A DNA stretch of 64,000 bases from Rhodopseudomonas palustris HaA2. GTDB lineage: Bacteria; Pseudomonadota; Alphaproteobacteria; Rhizobiales; Xanthobacteraceae. Positions 18,648 to 27,455 of this stretch are shown here, in pieces. The translations under genes and the position numbers were made by a program. The notes beneath the pieces were generated by a model. It was not told the DNA's origin and searched no databases. It saw only the letters and a program-made list of their open reading frames with translations. The stretch lies in NCBI RefSeq assembly GCF_000013365.1, contig NC_007778.1, forward strand, positions 4,278,001 to 4,342,000, written 5' to 3'. Each line of letters starts with the position of its first letter. Positions within the stretch are counted from its first letter, which is position 1.

Positions 18648-18761
18648 GTCATTCCGGGGCGCGCGTGAAACGCGCGAACCCGGAATCTCGAAGTTGTTGA
18701 GCACCTGACTGCAACAACCTCTGGATTCCGGGTTCGCCGCTGCGCGGCGCCCCGGAATGAC
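18648..18761. repeat. Palindromic repeat, family D (copy 1)
   Basis: The outer arms are GTCATTCCGGGGCGCG / GCGCCCCGGAATGAC, with inner CGAACCCGGAATCTC and GGATTCCGGGTTCG. It lies between two convergent genes (18335-18631 and fumarase). The second copy is at 35897-35997. Confidence 0.9.
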
Positions 18762-18784
18762 GGTGCGAGGTTGTTGGCGCCGCC

Positions 18785-20452
18785 TCAGCCCAGATTGAGT
18801 TCCTTGAAGAAGTCGTTGCCCTTGTCGTCGACGATGATGAAGGCCGGGAAGTCGACGACGTCGATCTTCCAGATCGCCTCCATGCCGAGCTCGGGATATT
18901 CCAGCACCTCGACCTTCTTGATGCAGTGCTCGGCGAGGTTCGCCGCGGCGCCGCCGATCGAGCCGAGATAGAAGCCGCCGTATTTCTTGCAGGCCTCGCG
19001 CACCGCGGGCGCGCGGTTGCCCTTGGCGACCATCACCATCGAGCCGCCGGCGGCCTGGAACTGATCGACGAACGAGTCCATCCGCCCCGCCGTGGTCGGG
19101 CCGAACGCGCCGGAGGCGTAGCCGTCGGGCGTCTTGGCGGGGCCGGCGTAGTACACCGGATGGTTCTTGAAATAGTCCGGCAACGGCTCGCCCTTGTCGA
19201 GGCGTTCGCGCAATTTCGCATGGGCGGCGTCGCGCGCCACGATCATGGTGCCGGTCAGCGACAGCCGGGTCTTGATCGGGTGTTCGCTCAGCGTGGCGAG
19301 AATGTCCTGCATCGGCTGGTTCAGATCGATCTGCACCACCTCGCCGCCGAGCGCCTGCTCGACCTCCGGCAGATATTGCGCCGGATGGTGCTCGAGCTCC
19401 TCGAGATAGACGCCGTCCTTGGTGATCTTGCCGAGCACCTGGCGATCCGCCGAGCACGACACGCCGAGCCCGATCGGCAACGACGCGCCGTGGCGCGGCA
19501 GCCGGATGACTCGGACGTCGTGGCAGAAATACTTGCCGCCGAACTGCGCGCCGACGCCGAGGCTCTGCGTCATCTTCAGGATTTCCTGCTCCATCTCGAG
19601 ATCGCGGAAGGCGTTGCCGAATTCGGAGCCTTGCGTCGGCAGCGCGTCGAGATAGCGCGCGGATGCGAGCTTCACCGTCTTCATGGTCGACTCGACCGAG
19701 GTGCCGCCGATCACGATCGCCAGATGATAGGGCGGGCACGCCGCGGTGCCGAGCGTCATGATCTTCTCTTTCAGGAACGCCAGCAGCCGGTCGCGGGTCA
19801 GCACCGACGGCGTCGCCTGGAACAGGAAGCTCTTGTTGGCCGAGCCGCCGCCCTTGGCCATGAACATGAACTTGTAGGCGGCTGCTGAGTCCCCTTGGCC
19901 TTCCGCGTAGATCTCGCACTGCGCCGGCATGTTGTTGGCGGTGTTCTTCTCTTCGTACATCGTCAGCGGCGCCACCTGCGAGTAGCGCAGATTGCGGCGC
20001 AGATAGGCATCGCGCGCGCCCTCGGAGAGCGCCGCCTCGTCGCTGCCGTCGGTGATGACGTTGCAGCCCTTCTTGCCCATGATGATCGCGGTGCCGGTGT
20101 CCTGGCACATCGGCAGCACGCCGCCGGCGGCGATGTTGGCGTTCTTCAGGAAGTCCAGCGCCACGAACTTGTCGTTCGGGCTGGCCTCCGGATCGTCGAG
20201 GATCTTGCGCAGCTGGGCGAGATGGCCCGGCCGCAGATAATGGTTGATGTCGCCGAACGCCGCCTCCGACAGCGCCCGCAGCGCCTCGCGCTCGACCACC
20301 AGCATGTCCCGGCCCAGCACCGTCTCGACACGCACCCCCTCCGACGTGATCTTGCGATACGGCGTCTCGTCCTTGCCGAGCGGAAACAGCGGCGTGTGGG
20401 TGTAGGGCGGAACCGGCGTGGCGGCGGACGGGATCGGCGTGGGTGCGTTCAT
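18785..20452 (-). CDS. fumA: Fumarate hydratase, class I (iron-sulfur)
   Basis: 555 aa, full length for the fused class I enzyme that interconverts fumarate and malate with a 4Fe-4S cluster. The N-terminal alpha domain contains [16 protein letters not shown] and the cluster cysteines C118 region, [15 protein letters not shown] and GVSCSADRQ. The C-terminal beta domain has [15 protein letters not shown] and [26 protein letters not shown]. It is monocistronic. The 138 bases upstream separate it from the A/T-richer PIN-like gene. Confidence 0.97.
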   Translation of the reverse strand: MNAPTPIPSAATPVPPYTHTPLFPLGKDETPYRKITSEGVRVETVLGRDMLVVEREALRALSEAAFGDINHYLRPGHLAQLRKILDDPEASPNDKFVALDFLKNANIAAGGVLPMCQDTGTAIIMGKKGCNVITDGSDEAALSEGARDAYLRRNLRYSQVAPLTMYEEKNTANNMPAQCEIYAEGQGDSAAAYKFMFMAKGGGSANKSFLFQATPSVLTRDRLLAFLKEKIMTLGTAACPPYHLAIVIGGTSVESTMKTVKLASARYLDALPTQGSEFGNAFRDLEMEQEILKMTQSLGVGAQFGGKYFCHDVRVIRLPRHGASLPIGLGVSCSADRQVLGKITKDGVYLEELEHHPAQYLPEVEQALGGEVVQIDLNQPMQDILATLSEHPIKTRLSLTGTMIVARDAAHAKLRERLDKGEPLPDYFKNHPVYYAGPAKTPDGYASGAFGPTTAGRMDSFVDQFQAAGGSMVMVAKGNRAPAVREACKKYGGFYLGSIGGAAANLAEHCIKKVEVLEYPELGMEAIWKIDVVDFPAFIIVDDKGNDFFKELNLG

Positions 20453-20590
20453 GGGCGGGGCCTCAGGATGGATTTGCGGCCCTGTCTAGTCGGTTTCGGA
20501 GAGGTTTTGAAGGGTTCAAAACGGGACCGAATTCGGAGATCCTGAAACTAGAAGCGCCCATGCCCGCCGTTGTTGGATTCATAGCACCTT

Positions 20591-21748
20591 CTAAACCTCA
20601 TTGTCCGCTCTCAGGAGGCGCTCCAGTTCCACATCCGTCGTGAACACATTTTTGGTCGACCACCCCGCCTTTCTGATACGATCACGCATCGCTCCGTCGC
20701 AACCGAACAGATTGACATACGGAAAATAGAACAAATGGCTTAGGTCGGCCGCATCACTGCGCTTTAGCTGAAGCGCCCCACCGAAATCGGCACTTCTGTC
20801 ATTTGCAAATCGATCCATTTTTTCCAAGACAAACAAAGAGAATACGTCAACGAACACCTTCGTGCCGGGCATTCGGCACAACCGTTCCGAGGAAACTTCT
20901 ACGCCCGCAAATTGCTTAGCTACCAGAGATCGAAATTCCGCTGAATTGAGATGTCCGACGAGATTTCGTCGTATCTGAGCATACTCCAAACCAATCCCAC
21001 TACATTGGACCTTCACCAACTTGACGGCGAGCTCCCTCAAAAGTTTGGCTAGCCTATCATTGTACGCCCAAAAGAACTTAGAAAACTCCAAAATTGAAGA
21101 TAGCTCTGGATTTTGAGATAGATGCGCAAGCGCAATCGGATTCGCGAGGGTCTCTTTGAAGCGATCGAGAAAGAGCTTATCTGAGATACTGCCTTCTAGA
21201 AATCGATAAAGCTCGTTCAACAACGGCACAGCCTGCGGCATTTCCCTTTGCAATTGAGCCGACGTTTCATCTTGACGAATCCGCAGCAACTGGATGGCTT
21301 CAGGAGTCAGCCGACCGCGCTTTATCAACTTGGAGAGTATCGACCTCCGAAAATTCTCATCCGGCACCCGCTCCAGCAAAACAGCCTTTAGCCCTTGGCG
21401 GACTTTCGCTGTCCATGTAGTACGATCGAATACGAACCCTGGAAACAGCATATCTTGCTGGCTACAGACGATATCTTCAAGGTGACAGCATCCGTACCGA
21501 AGTTCATTTTCTGAAACATTTCCCCAACCAACCACACTCGTGTTACAAGGTTGGACTATTAGAGAGAGGCGCTTCACCGCCGAATGATTTTCGGCCGCCC
21601 CTTTCGGTAAACTCTCAACAACGTGGCTTGCGGAGAATACAAAGCGATATCTCTTATCTCCAAGAAGGTCCGGTATTCGGTTTAAACCATCCGCAGCCCT
21701 GGAAATGTGATGCGTATCCAAATAGATACTTGTCGCAACCACCGACAC
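20591..21748 (-). CDS. Large PIN-like domain protein of foreign composition
   Basis: 385 aa. The N-terminus VATSIYLDTHHISRAAD has the first PIN-nuclease aspartate. Near the C-terminus KRSDAADLSHLFYFPYVN, followed by FGCDGAMRDRI and FTTDVELERLL, resembles the later acidic residues of PIN-fold toxins (D...DxxHL..yP.....D). The central ~230 residues are helical without recognised motifs. Base composition is unlike the neighbours: the line 20821-20880 has only 29 G+C of 60. It is probably a horizontally acquired RNase-like defence or toxin gene; that function is inference. Confidence 0.7.
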   Translation of the reverse strand: MSVVATSIYLDTHHISRAADGLNRIPDLLGDKRYRFVFSASHVVESLPKGAAENHSAVKRLSLIVQPCNTSVVGWGNVSENELRYGCCHLEDIVCSQQDMLFPGFVFDRTTWTAKVRQGLKAVLLERVPDENFRRSILSKLIKRGRLTPEAIQLLRIRQDETSAQLQREMPQAVPLLNELYRFLEGSISDKLFLDRFKETLANPIALAHLSQNPELSSILEFSKFFWAYNDRLAKLLRELAVKLVKVQCSGIGLEYAQIRRNLVGHLNSAEFRSLVAKQFAGVEVSSERLCRMPGTKVFVDVFSLFVLEKMDRFANDRSADFGGALQLKRSDAADLSHLFYFPYVNLFGCDGAMRDRIRKAGWSTKNVFTTDVELERLLRADNEV

Positions 21749-21846
21749 TACTCCTCGCGATCATTCCCGCACTGCGGGATACACTAGGTCAGCTCGCCGT
21801 GCGAGAGCAGTCCTGACATTGTCTTGTTTATACAAACCCGTTTTCT

Positions 21847-22086
21847 TCACCCCTTCCGCTGCTTCTCCGCATACGCATCCACCAGCGCCCGGATCATGCG
21901 CTGATAGGGCACCTTCTGCTTCGCGGCGGCGCGCTTGAAGAAATCGACCGAGCGCTGCGACAGGCTGAGGGTGACCTTGACGTTGTTCTCGCGCAGCACG
22001 AGTTGATCGGGCGACGGCAGGAAATCCTCGACGATCCGCACGCGGCCGATCTCGCCCTTGCTATACTTGACCGTTGGTTTCCTCAT
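21847..22086 (-). CDS. brnA: BrnA-type antitoxin
   Basis: 79 aa. The C-terminal half is a ribbon-helix-helix-like segment (KVTLSLSQRSVDFFKRAAAKQ, VPYQRMIRALVDAYAE), as in BrnA. It overlaps the end of brnT by 26 bases, the typical brnT-brnA arrangement. BrnA neutralises BrnT and represses the operon; a candidate operator is at 22365-22384. Confidence 0.9.
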   Translation of the reverse strand: MRKPTVKYSKGEIGRVRIVEDFLPSPDQLVLRENNVKVTLSLSQRSVDFFKRAAAKQKVPYQRMIRALVDAYAEKQRKG

Positions 22087-22342
22087 AGATCGCCTTTCCT
22101 TTGCGCCAATAGCCGGCGCCGAAGATCCTGATCCTGCCGCTGCGCATCGTGAACCGCACCGTGACGATGCCGCCCTCCACTTTGCCGAAACAGAAATAGC
22201 GCCGCTCGTCCCGGCTGTGATCGAGATCCTCGGCGATCACGCGGTGCGGATCGAGAAATGCCCGCTGGGCCAGTTCGAATCCGACGCCATGTTTCGTCTG
22301 GTTGAGCCGATTCTTGGCGTCGTCCCATTCGAAGTCCGACAT
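22061..22342 (-). CDS. brnT: BrnT-type ribonuclease toxin
   Basis: 93 aa from ATG 22342 with GGGTGG upstream; a GTG three codons earlier (22351) is the alternative. The BrnT signature is clear: FEWDDAKNRLNQTKHGVGFE at the start, AFLDPHRVIAEDLDHS, ERRYFCFGKVEGGIVTVRF, and a C-terminal RIRIFGAGYWRKGKAIYEE. BrnT folds like RelE and cleaves RNA when not bound by BrnA. Confidence 0.93.
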   Translation of the reverse strand: MSDFEWDDAKNRLNQTKHGVGFELAQRAFLDPHRVIAEDLDHSRDERRYFCFGKVEGGIVTVRFTMRSGRIRIFGAGYWRKGKAIYEETNGQV

Positions 22343-22364
22343 CAGCGCCACCCGGCTGGACTCG

Positions 22365-22384
22365 ATATGGTTACCTTACCATAT
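22365..22384 (-). promoter_or_regulatory. Hyphenated palindrome, likely BrnA operator
   Basis: ATATGGT-TACCTT-ACCATAT: 7-bp arms with a 6-base spacer, 23-42 bases upstream of the brnT start, in a locally A/T-rich patch. The position fits the promoter region where a ribbon-helix-helix antitoxin would autoregulate the pair. Confidence 0.6.
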
Positions 22385-22527
22385 TTTCTTATGGCCAACA
22401 ACGAGCCGGCTTGCTGCATCCAAAGCGGTACCGCGGCCCGTCCTGTTGGGCGCCGCAGCCCCCGATTTTGCATTCCGCGCCGCCTTCGCTATGAAGCCTG
22501 GTCGGATTGGTCTTGGAGCATTGCCTG

Positions 22528-23016
22528 ATGATCGTCGTTTCAGCCGCCTCGTCTCGCCCGCGCCGCGGCGCGCTCGCCACCCTCGCGCTGGCCGCGTTCG
22601 TGCTCGCCGCCTCCCCGGCCCGCGCCGATCGGTGCGACGATCTGGCGGCGGCGTTGAAATCGCAGATCGACGGCGTGGCGGTCGGCAAGACGGTCGCCAA
22701 CGTGATCTATCTGTCGCATCCGGCGGCGAAGTCGCTGCGGCTGGGGTGCCCGAGCCGGACCGTCAAGAACGAGGTGTTCGGGATCGCGCCGTCGCGAAAG
22801 CCGTCGGCGGCGTTTCAGGAGGTCGTCGCCAGCGCCGCGGCGATCGTGTTCACGATCCCGAAGGCGGACACGCTGCGCGGCGTCAAGCGCTGCTTCGGCC
22901 GGGTCGGCCTGCTGCGCGGCAACGACATCAAGACGCGCTTCCGCCGCCTCGACATGCGCTGCATCCGCGGCAAGGCCGAGGCGTCGATTTCAGTGTCGCG
23001 CAGCAACGCGGAATAG
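22528..23016 (+). CDS. Exported hypothetical protein
   Basis: 162 aa from ATG 22528. A Sec signal peptide ends near SPARADR (residue ~34). The mature protein has four Cys (DRCDDL, LGCPSR, KRCFGR, MRCIRG) and is basic, which suggests a disulfide-bonded periplasmic protein. No family is recognised. A TTG at 22507 is an alternative start. Confidence 0.7.
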   Translation: MIVVSAASSRPRRGALATLALAAFVLAASPARADRCDDLAAALKSQIDGVAVGKTVANVIYLSHPAAKSLRLGCPSRTVKNEVFGIAPSRKPSAAFQEVVASAAAIVFTIPKADTLRGVKRCFGRVGLLRGNDIKTRFRRLDMRCIRGKAEASISVSRSNAE

Positions 23017-23186
23017 GCCGACCCGACGCGAACTCATCGTGGCATTTGAGGCAAATGCGATCGGGCGATTGCGCGCAAAGTTCACCCGCGTGGGGGATGA
23101 TCGTGCGATCCGACGACGGGCGCGAGTTTCCGGATTGAAGCCGCACCATGTGATCGTCGGACACACTCGCAAACCTACGAGGATCC

Positions 23187-23354
23187 ATGATGAGTAGCAT
23201 TTCGAGCGTGTCATCGACGCCCGTCTCGAAGCCGACCGTCGAGGCGAGCCCCCCGCCGCCCCCGCCCAAGGACAAGGACGACTCGACGACGACGCAACCC
23301 GTCAAGGCGGCGCTGCCGCCCGGGCAGGGAACGCGGGTCGATCAGCTCGCCTGA
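23187..23354 (+). CDS. Small Ser/Pro-rich protein (55 aa)
   Basis: ATG 23187 (a second ATG follows immediately), with GAGGA upstream. Low-complexity composition: a Ser/Val start (SSISSVSSTP), a run of six prolines, a KDKDD patch, and a better-ordered end LPPGQGTRVDQLA. The strong terminator at 23378 supports a real transcription unit. The family is seen in Bradyrhizobiaceae (from memory); function unknown. Confidence 0.6.
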   Translation: MMSSISSVSSTPVSKPTVEASPPPPPPKDKDDSTTTQPVKAALPPGQGTRVDQLA

Positions 23355-23377
23355 GCGGCGATCCGCCTCGGCGAAAC

Positions 23378-23402
23378 GCCCCGCCCTCGCGCGGGGCTTT
23401 TT
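23378..23402 (+). terminator. Rho-independent terminator
   Basis: GCCCCGC (23378-23384) pairs with GCGGGGC (23391-23397), 6-base loop, then TTTTT. It ends the 55-aa gene and lies just before the convergent GST gene. Confidence 0.88.
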
Positions 23403-23419
23403 GCGTTTCGGGGGCCCAA

Positions 23420-24130
23420 CTACTTGTCCAGCGCCTTGTAGTGCCGGAAGATGCCGTCCTCGTTGAACGGGATGCGGCGGGAGCTGTCGAGATAGGCCTT
23501 GATGTTCGGCCGCGCGGCAACGCGATCATGCAGGGCGATCAAGCCCGGAACATCGCGCTCGGCTTTCTTCATGTAGTTCGGGAACACGTAGCGCATCCCC
23601 TCGACCACCTGAAACAGCGACAGATCGGCGTAGCCGAGTTTGCGGCCGGTAACGAACGGCCCGCCGCCGCCCGCGATCAACCGCTCGAAATAGCCGAGAT
23701 ATTTCGGCGCGCGCTGCTTGCGGAATTCGGCGCTGCGCTGCTTCGCCGCACCGCGCTGATCCTCGTAATACAGCGAGGTGCCGATCGGGTGGTGGGTGTC
23801 GTGCACCTCCTGGACGAAGTCGGCGATGGTGAGTTGGAGCTGATGCACCCAAAGCCGCCCGGCTTCGGTCTTCGGCGCGAGACCATGGCGCGCGCCGAGA
23901 TACAGCAGGATGTTGGCGGTCTGGCCGATCGTCAGCGATCCGGCCTTGAGGAACGGCGGCGCGAAGGACGGCGTGCCGGTCTTGGCCTGCATCAGCTTCA
24001 TCATCGCCGACAGCCCTGCCTTGCTGCGGCGGGCGACGTCGACATAGTCGGCGCCGGCCTCCTCCAGCGCCAGCCGCACGAACTCGCCGCGGCCCTGGAT
24101 GGTCGGCCAGTAGTACAGTTCGTAGCGCAT
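23420..24130 (-). CDS. Glutathione S-transferase family protein
   Basis: 236 aa from ATG 24130, GAGAGGACC upstream. The N-terminal thioredoxin-like domain (MRYELYYWPTIQGRGEFVRL) has the Tyr/Trp/Gly pattern of sigma-like GSTs; FAPPFLKAGSLTIGQTANIL supplies the cis-Pro and the glutathione-gamma-Glu contact. The C-terminal helical domain contains GRKLGYADLSLFQVVEG (N-capping box). The substrate is unknown. It is monocistronic. Confidence 0.9.
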   Translation of the reverse strand: MRYELYYWPTIQGRGEFVRLALEEAGADYVDVARRSKAGLSAMMKLMQAKTGTPSFAPPFLKAGSLTIGQTANILLYLGARHGLAPKTEAGRLWVHQLQLTIADFVQEVHDTHHPIGTSLYYEDQRGAAKQRSAEFRKQRAPKYLGYFERLIAGGGGPFVTGRKLGYADLSLFQVVEGMRYVFPNYMKKAERDVPGLIALHDRVAARPNIKAYLDSSRRIPFNEDGIFRHYKALDK

Positions 24131-24224
24131 CGGCGGTCCTCTCTCCGGTTCGGCGGCGTCGAGGATAGTCCAATGCGCGAGCCGTGGCACGGTTCAGCCC
24201 CGGGCGGCCGACCGCAGCCCGCCC

Positions 24225-24259
24225 AAACGAAAAGCGCCGCGGAAACCTCCGCGGCGCTT
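24225..24259 (-). terminator. Rho-independent terminator of the Tim44-like gene
   Basis: 12-bp perfect stem AAGCGCCGCGGA / TCCGCGGCGCTT (24232-24243 and 24248-24259) with a 4-base loop. On the minus strand it is followed by TTTCGTTT, 23 bases after the stop codon. Confidence 0.88.
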
Positions 24260-24281
24260 CGATCGCTCGCTTGCGCGAGGG

Positions 24282-25298
24282 TCAGTTGGTCTGCTGGATC
24301 GCCGACAGTTCCCAGTGGGCGCCGGGCCGCCGCGCGAAGGTCCACACTTCGGTGACCTCGATCGGGGTCTCGCTGCCGGCGACCAGCCGGTCGGTGCCGC
24401 GCTCCAGCGTCTTGTCGACCAGCGAGAACCGCATCGCCACGGTGGCATAGTCGGTCTCGCCTTCGCGCCACGCTTCGGCGAGGTCGCCCTGCAGAAGCTT
24501 GACGTCCGACACCTTGTTGATGTCGTTGGCAGCCTTGTTCTCCGCCAGATCCTTGGCGAAATACGACGCCATCTCGGGGGTCGTGAGCTGATTCAGCTTC
24601 TCCGTGTCCTCGTTCGTCCAGGCGGACTGGATGTCGCCGAGCAATTGCTCGAACGCCTCGTAGTCCTCCGGCTTGATCTCGAGCGGCGGCAGGTTCGAGG
24701 CGCTGCCGCCACCGCTGCCGAAACCGAAGCCGGTGCGATAGGCCGGCGCGGGCTCGGGACCCGGGCCGACGGTCGGGCCGGCGTTATTGTTGGCATTGGT
24801 ATTGGCATAGGCCGGCGCGGGCTGCGGGTTGTTGCGGCGCTGCCACCACGACCACGCCAGCCGCGCGACCACCACCACCAAGACGACCTGCAGGATCAGG
24901 CCCAGGATCGACGCGAAGCCGCCGAGGCCGGACAGGAAGCCGCCGCCGAACAGCATGCCGAGCAGGCCGGCGCCGAGGAAGCCGGCGGCGAGGCCGCCGA
25001 GCATGCCCATGCCGGGCCGGTTGAAGAAGCCGCCCTTGGCGGCAGCGCCGGCCGCGGGCGCGGCCATGCCGGGGCTGCCCGGCTGGCTCATGGTGCGATT
25101 CAGCGGCTGCGCGGCATTCGGCGCCGTCGGCGTGGCTTTCGGCGCCATGAAGCTGCGCGAGCCGCGCGAGCCCGAGCTGCCGCCGCCGCCCACGCGCGCT
25201 TCGGCTGCCGACGAGAGCGCAAGCGCCAGCGGCATGGCCAGCGACAGGGTCACGGCCAGTGCAGCAACAACGCCACGCGTGCGATGCAAGAAGTTCAT
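24282..25298 (-). CDS. Tim44-like domain protein, membrane-anchored
   Basis: 338 aa. A signal-like N-terminus (VVAALAVTLSLAMPLALALS) is followed by Gly/Ser- and Pro/Ala-rich linkers. A Gly-rich segment plus a strong transmembrane helix (~130-150, ILGLILQVVLVVVVARLAW) come next. The C-terminal Tim44/MBA1-like domain (~205-338) contains YEAFEQLLGDIQSAWTNED and ETPIEVTEVWTFAR. The bacterial family is found at the inner membrane with the domain probably outside; its role is unresolved (tail suggests ligand or lipid binding). Confidence 0.88.
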   Translation of the reverse strand: MNFLHRTRGVVAALAVTLSLAMPLALALSSAAEARVGGGGSSGSRGSRSFMAPKATPTAPNAAQPLNRTMSQPGSPGMAAPAAGAAAKGGFFNRPGMGMLGGLAAGFLGAGLLGMLFGGGFLSGLGGFASILGLILQVVLVVVVARLAWSWWQRRNNPQPAPAYANTNANNNAGPTVGPGPEPAPAYRTGFGFGSGGGSASNLPPLEIKPEDYEAFEQLLGDIQSAWTNEDTEKLNQLTTPEMASYFAKDLAENKAANDINKVSDVKLLQGDLAEAWREGETDYATVAMRFSLVDKTLERGTDRLVAGSETPIEVTEVWTFARRPGAHWELSAIQQTN

Positions 25299-25432
25299 TG
25301 GTTTTCCTCAATCCCCGTCAGGGGGAAGCTCGGCTAAAATGGGCAGCGCTGCCTAAATTGGAAGCCTTCTCAGCGTCGCAGGGCCGTCGCAAGCCTGCGG
25401 CCCTCGGTCGCGGGATCAACCAATGGCCGTAT

Positions 25433-26413
25433 TCAGAGCTGCAACGCCCAGTCGGCCACCTGCCAGCGCAATTGCCCCCGGTCGGCCACGATGCGGCCGA
25501 GCCCCGGGAACGGCATATGGGTCGCGGCGATCAGCGCGCCTTCGGACGCGGCACGCGGAAAGAAGCGATCCCGCATCGCCTGGGCCGCGGCGCGGTCCTG
25601 CTCGAACAGGAAGAACACGTCCGTCGCCACCGGATGCACCACCGGAAAAATCATATCGGAGACCATGATCAGGCTTTGGCCGCCGTCCTCGATGCGCACC
25701 CCGATATGGCCCGGCGTATGTCCCGTCAGATCGACGATCGAGACGCCGCGCACGATCTCACGCTCGCCGTCGATCGCCTGCAGTTTCGGGTAGAGGCGCA
25801 CGACCTCGCCCGCCATGCGGAAGCTGGTCTGCAGATAATCCGGTGCGCCGTTCGCCTTCGCCGGGTCGGTCCAGTGTTTGACGTCGCGGCGATCGATATA
25901 GAGCTCCGCCTTGGGATAGTTCATCCGACCGTCGACGATCAGTCCGCCCATGTGATCCTGATGCATATGCGTCACGATCACTGCGTCGATCTGGTCGCGC
26001 CGCAGGCCGAGGGCGCCGAGCGCCTGCGGCAGCGCGCCGGTCTGCCCGATCGATCCGGCCGGTCCGGCATCGATCAGAATGCGGCGCTCGCCGTCTTCCA
26101 CCAGGTACTGGTTGAACAGAAACCGCACACCGCTCGCTCGCGCCGTGTGCTGCGCCACCGCGGCCTGCTCGACCTGGTCGGCCGAGCGGCCGGGGAAGAA
26201 GGTGTAGGGCATGTCCGCATAGCCGTCGGTCAGCGCCGTCACGGTGAAGCGGCCGATCTTGATCTGCGCCAGCGGAGTCACGCTGACCGGCGCGGTCGCA
26301 GCAGCCTGGGTCTTGGCCTGGACTGGCGCCAGACCGCCACCGATCAGGCCGCCTCCCAGGAGGCTCCCTCCGAGAAGGCCACTGGCGAAGCTACGGCGGG
26401 ACAGTTGAGGCAT
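25433..26413 (-). CDS. Tat-exported metallo-beta-lactamase-fold hydrolase
   Basis: 326 aa from ATG 26413 (GAGAGAG region upstream). LSRRSFASGLLGG at residues 4-16 is a twin-arginine signal. The MBL metal motif THMHQDHMGG is near residue 160, with downstream metal ligands in GHTPGHIGV and SDMIFP, and a final TH of AATHMPFPG. The family includes lactonases and AhlD-like hydrolases. It is divergent from the LysR gene at 26550, which probably regulates it. Confidence 0.92.
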   Translation of the reverse strand: MPQLSRRSFASGLLGGSLLGGGLIGGGLAPVQAKTQAAATAPVSVTPLAQIKIGRFTVTALTDGYADMPYTFFPGRSADQVEQAAVAQHTARASGVRFLFNQYLVEDGERRILIDAGPAGSIGQTGALPQALGALGLRRDQIDAVIVTHMHQDHMGGLIVDGRMNYPKAELYIDRRDVKHWTDPAKANGAPDYLQTSFRMAGEVVRLYPKLQAIDGEREIVRGVSIVDLTGHTPGHIGVRIEDGGQSLIMVSDMIFPVVHPVATDVFFLFEQDRAAAQAMRDRFFPRAASEGALIAATHMPFPGLGRIVADRGQLRWQVADWALQL

Positions 26414-26549
26414 TGGCGCTCTCTCTTGCGACGTTGGACATGCGGAAAAAGCCCGTCGGCCGTCCGTTTCGAAGAATGTTAGGACATCCAAAATCGACGG
26501 GGTATCTTGCTGTTCTGAGAGTTAGCCTCTCGATTTATGGAAGGGCGCC

Positions 26550-27455
26550 ATGGACCGGTTCGAGGCGATGTCGGTGCTGCTGGCGGTTGTCGATGCGGGC
26601 AGCCTGTCGGCCGGCGCAAGGCGGCTGCACGCCCCTCTGGCAACGATCAGCCGCAAGGTCGGCGAGCTCGAAAAGCACCTCGGCGTCCGCCTGGTTCGGC
26701 GGACCAGCCGCGGCCTCACATTGACCGAGGAAGGACGCGCCTTCGTCGCCGCGTCGCGCCGCATCCTCGAGGAGCTGGAGACGGCGGAGCGACAGGCCGC
26801 CGGCGACTACGGCGCGCTGCGCGGCGCACTCCACGTCACCGCGCCGGTCGCATTCGGTGAGCGGCATCTGCTGCCGATCGCGTTGGACTTTCTGAAGCAG
26901 CAGCCGGAAATCAATCTGCGCCTGACGCTCGCCGACCAACAGGTCAGCCTCGCCGACGCGCAGATCGACGTCGCCCTGCGGATCGGGCATCTGGCAGACA
27001 GCGCGCTGATCGGGACGCGCGTCGGCACGGTGCGCCGGGTGTTGTGCGCGAGCCCCGACTATCTCGCTCGCCGGGGCGTGCCGCGCCGGCCGGACGACCT
27101 CGCCGGCCACGACGGCATCAGCTTCCAGGGCTTCGCGACCGCGCCCGAATGGCGCTACCGGCGGGACAGCGCCGCCTTCGCCGTCGACCCGCGCCCCAAA
27201 CTCGCGGTCAATACGACGGAGGCTGCGATCCAGTCGGCATTGGCGGGCGTCGGCATCATCCGCGTGCTGTCCTATCAAGTCTCCGACCAGCTGCGCGCCG
27301 GACAGTTGCGGGAATTGCTGCCGGATTTCGCACCGGAACCGTTGCCGGTGAACCTCATCCATGCGCCGGCGGTTCCCTTGCCGCCGAAGGTGCGGAGTTT
27401 CCTCGACTGGACCGCGCCCCGCCTGCGCGCAGGCATAGGTCAATGGAGCGATTAG
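26550..27455 (+). CDS. LysR-family transcriptional regulator
   Basis: 301 aa. Winged HTH at residues 1-60 (FEAMSVLLAVVDAGSLSAGA, LATISRKVGELEKHLGVRL), then a periplasmic-binding-like effector domain. The start has GGAAGGGCGCC upstream. It is divergent from the Tat-exported hydrolase with a 136-base shared promoter region. Its stop overlaps the convergent cckA stop by four bases (27452-27455). Confidence 0.95.
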   Translation: MDRFEAMSVLLAVVDAGSLSAGARRLHAPLATISRKVGELEKHLGVRLVRRTSRGLTLTEEGRAFVAASRRILEELETAERQAAGDYGALRGALHVTAPVAFGERHLLPIALDFLKQQPEINLRLTLADQQVSLADAQIDVALRIGHLADSALIGTRVGTVRRVLCASPDYLARRGVPRRPDDLAGHDGISFQGFATAPEWRYRRDSAAFAVDPRPKLAVNTTEAAIQSALAGVGIIRVLSYQVSDQLRAGQLRELLPDFAPEPLPVNLIHAPAVPLPPKVRSFLDWTAPRLRAGIGQWSD

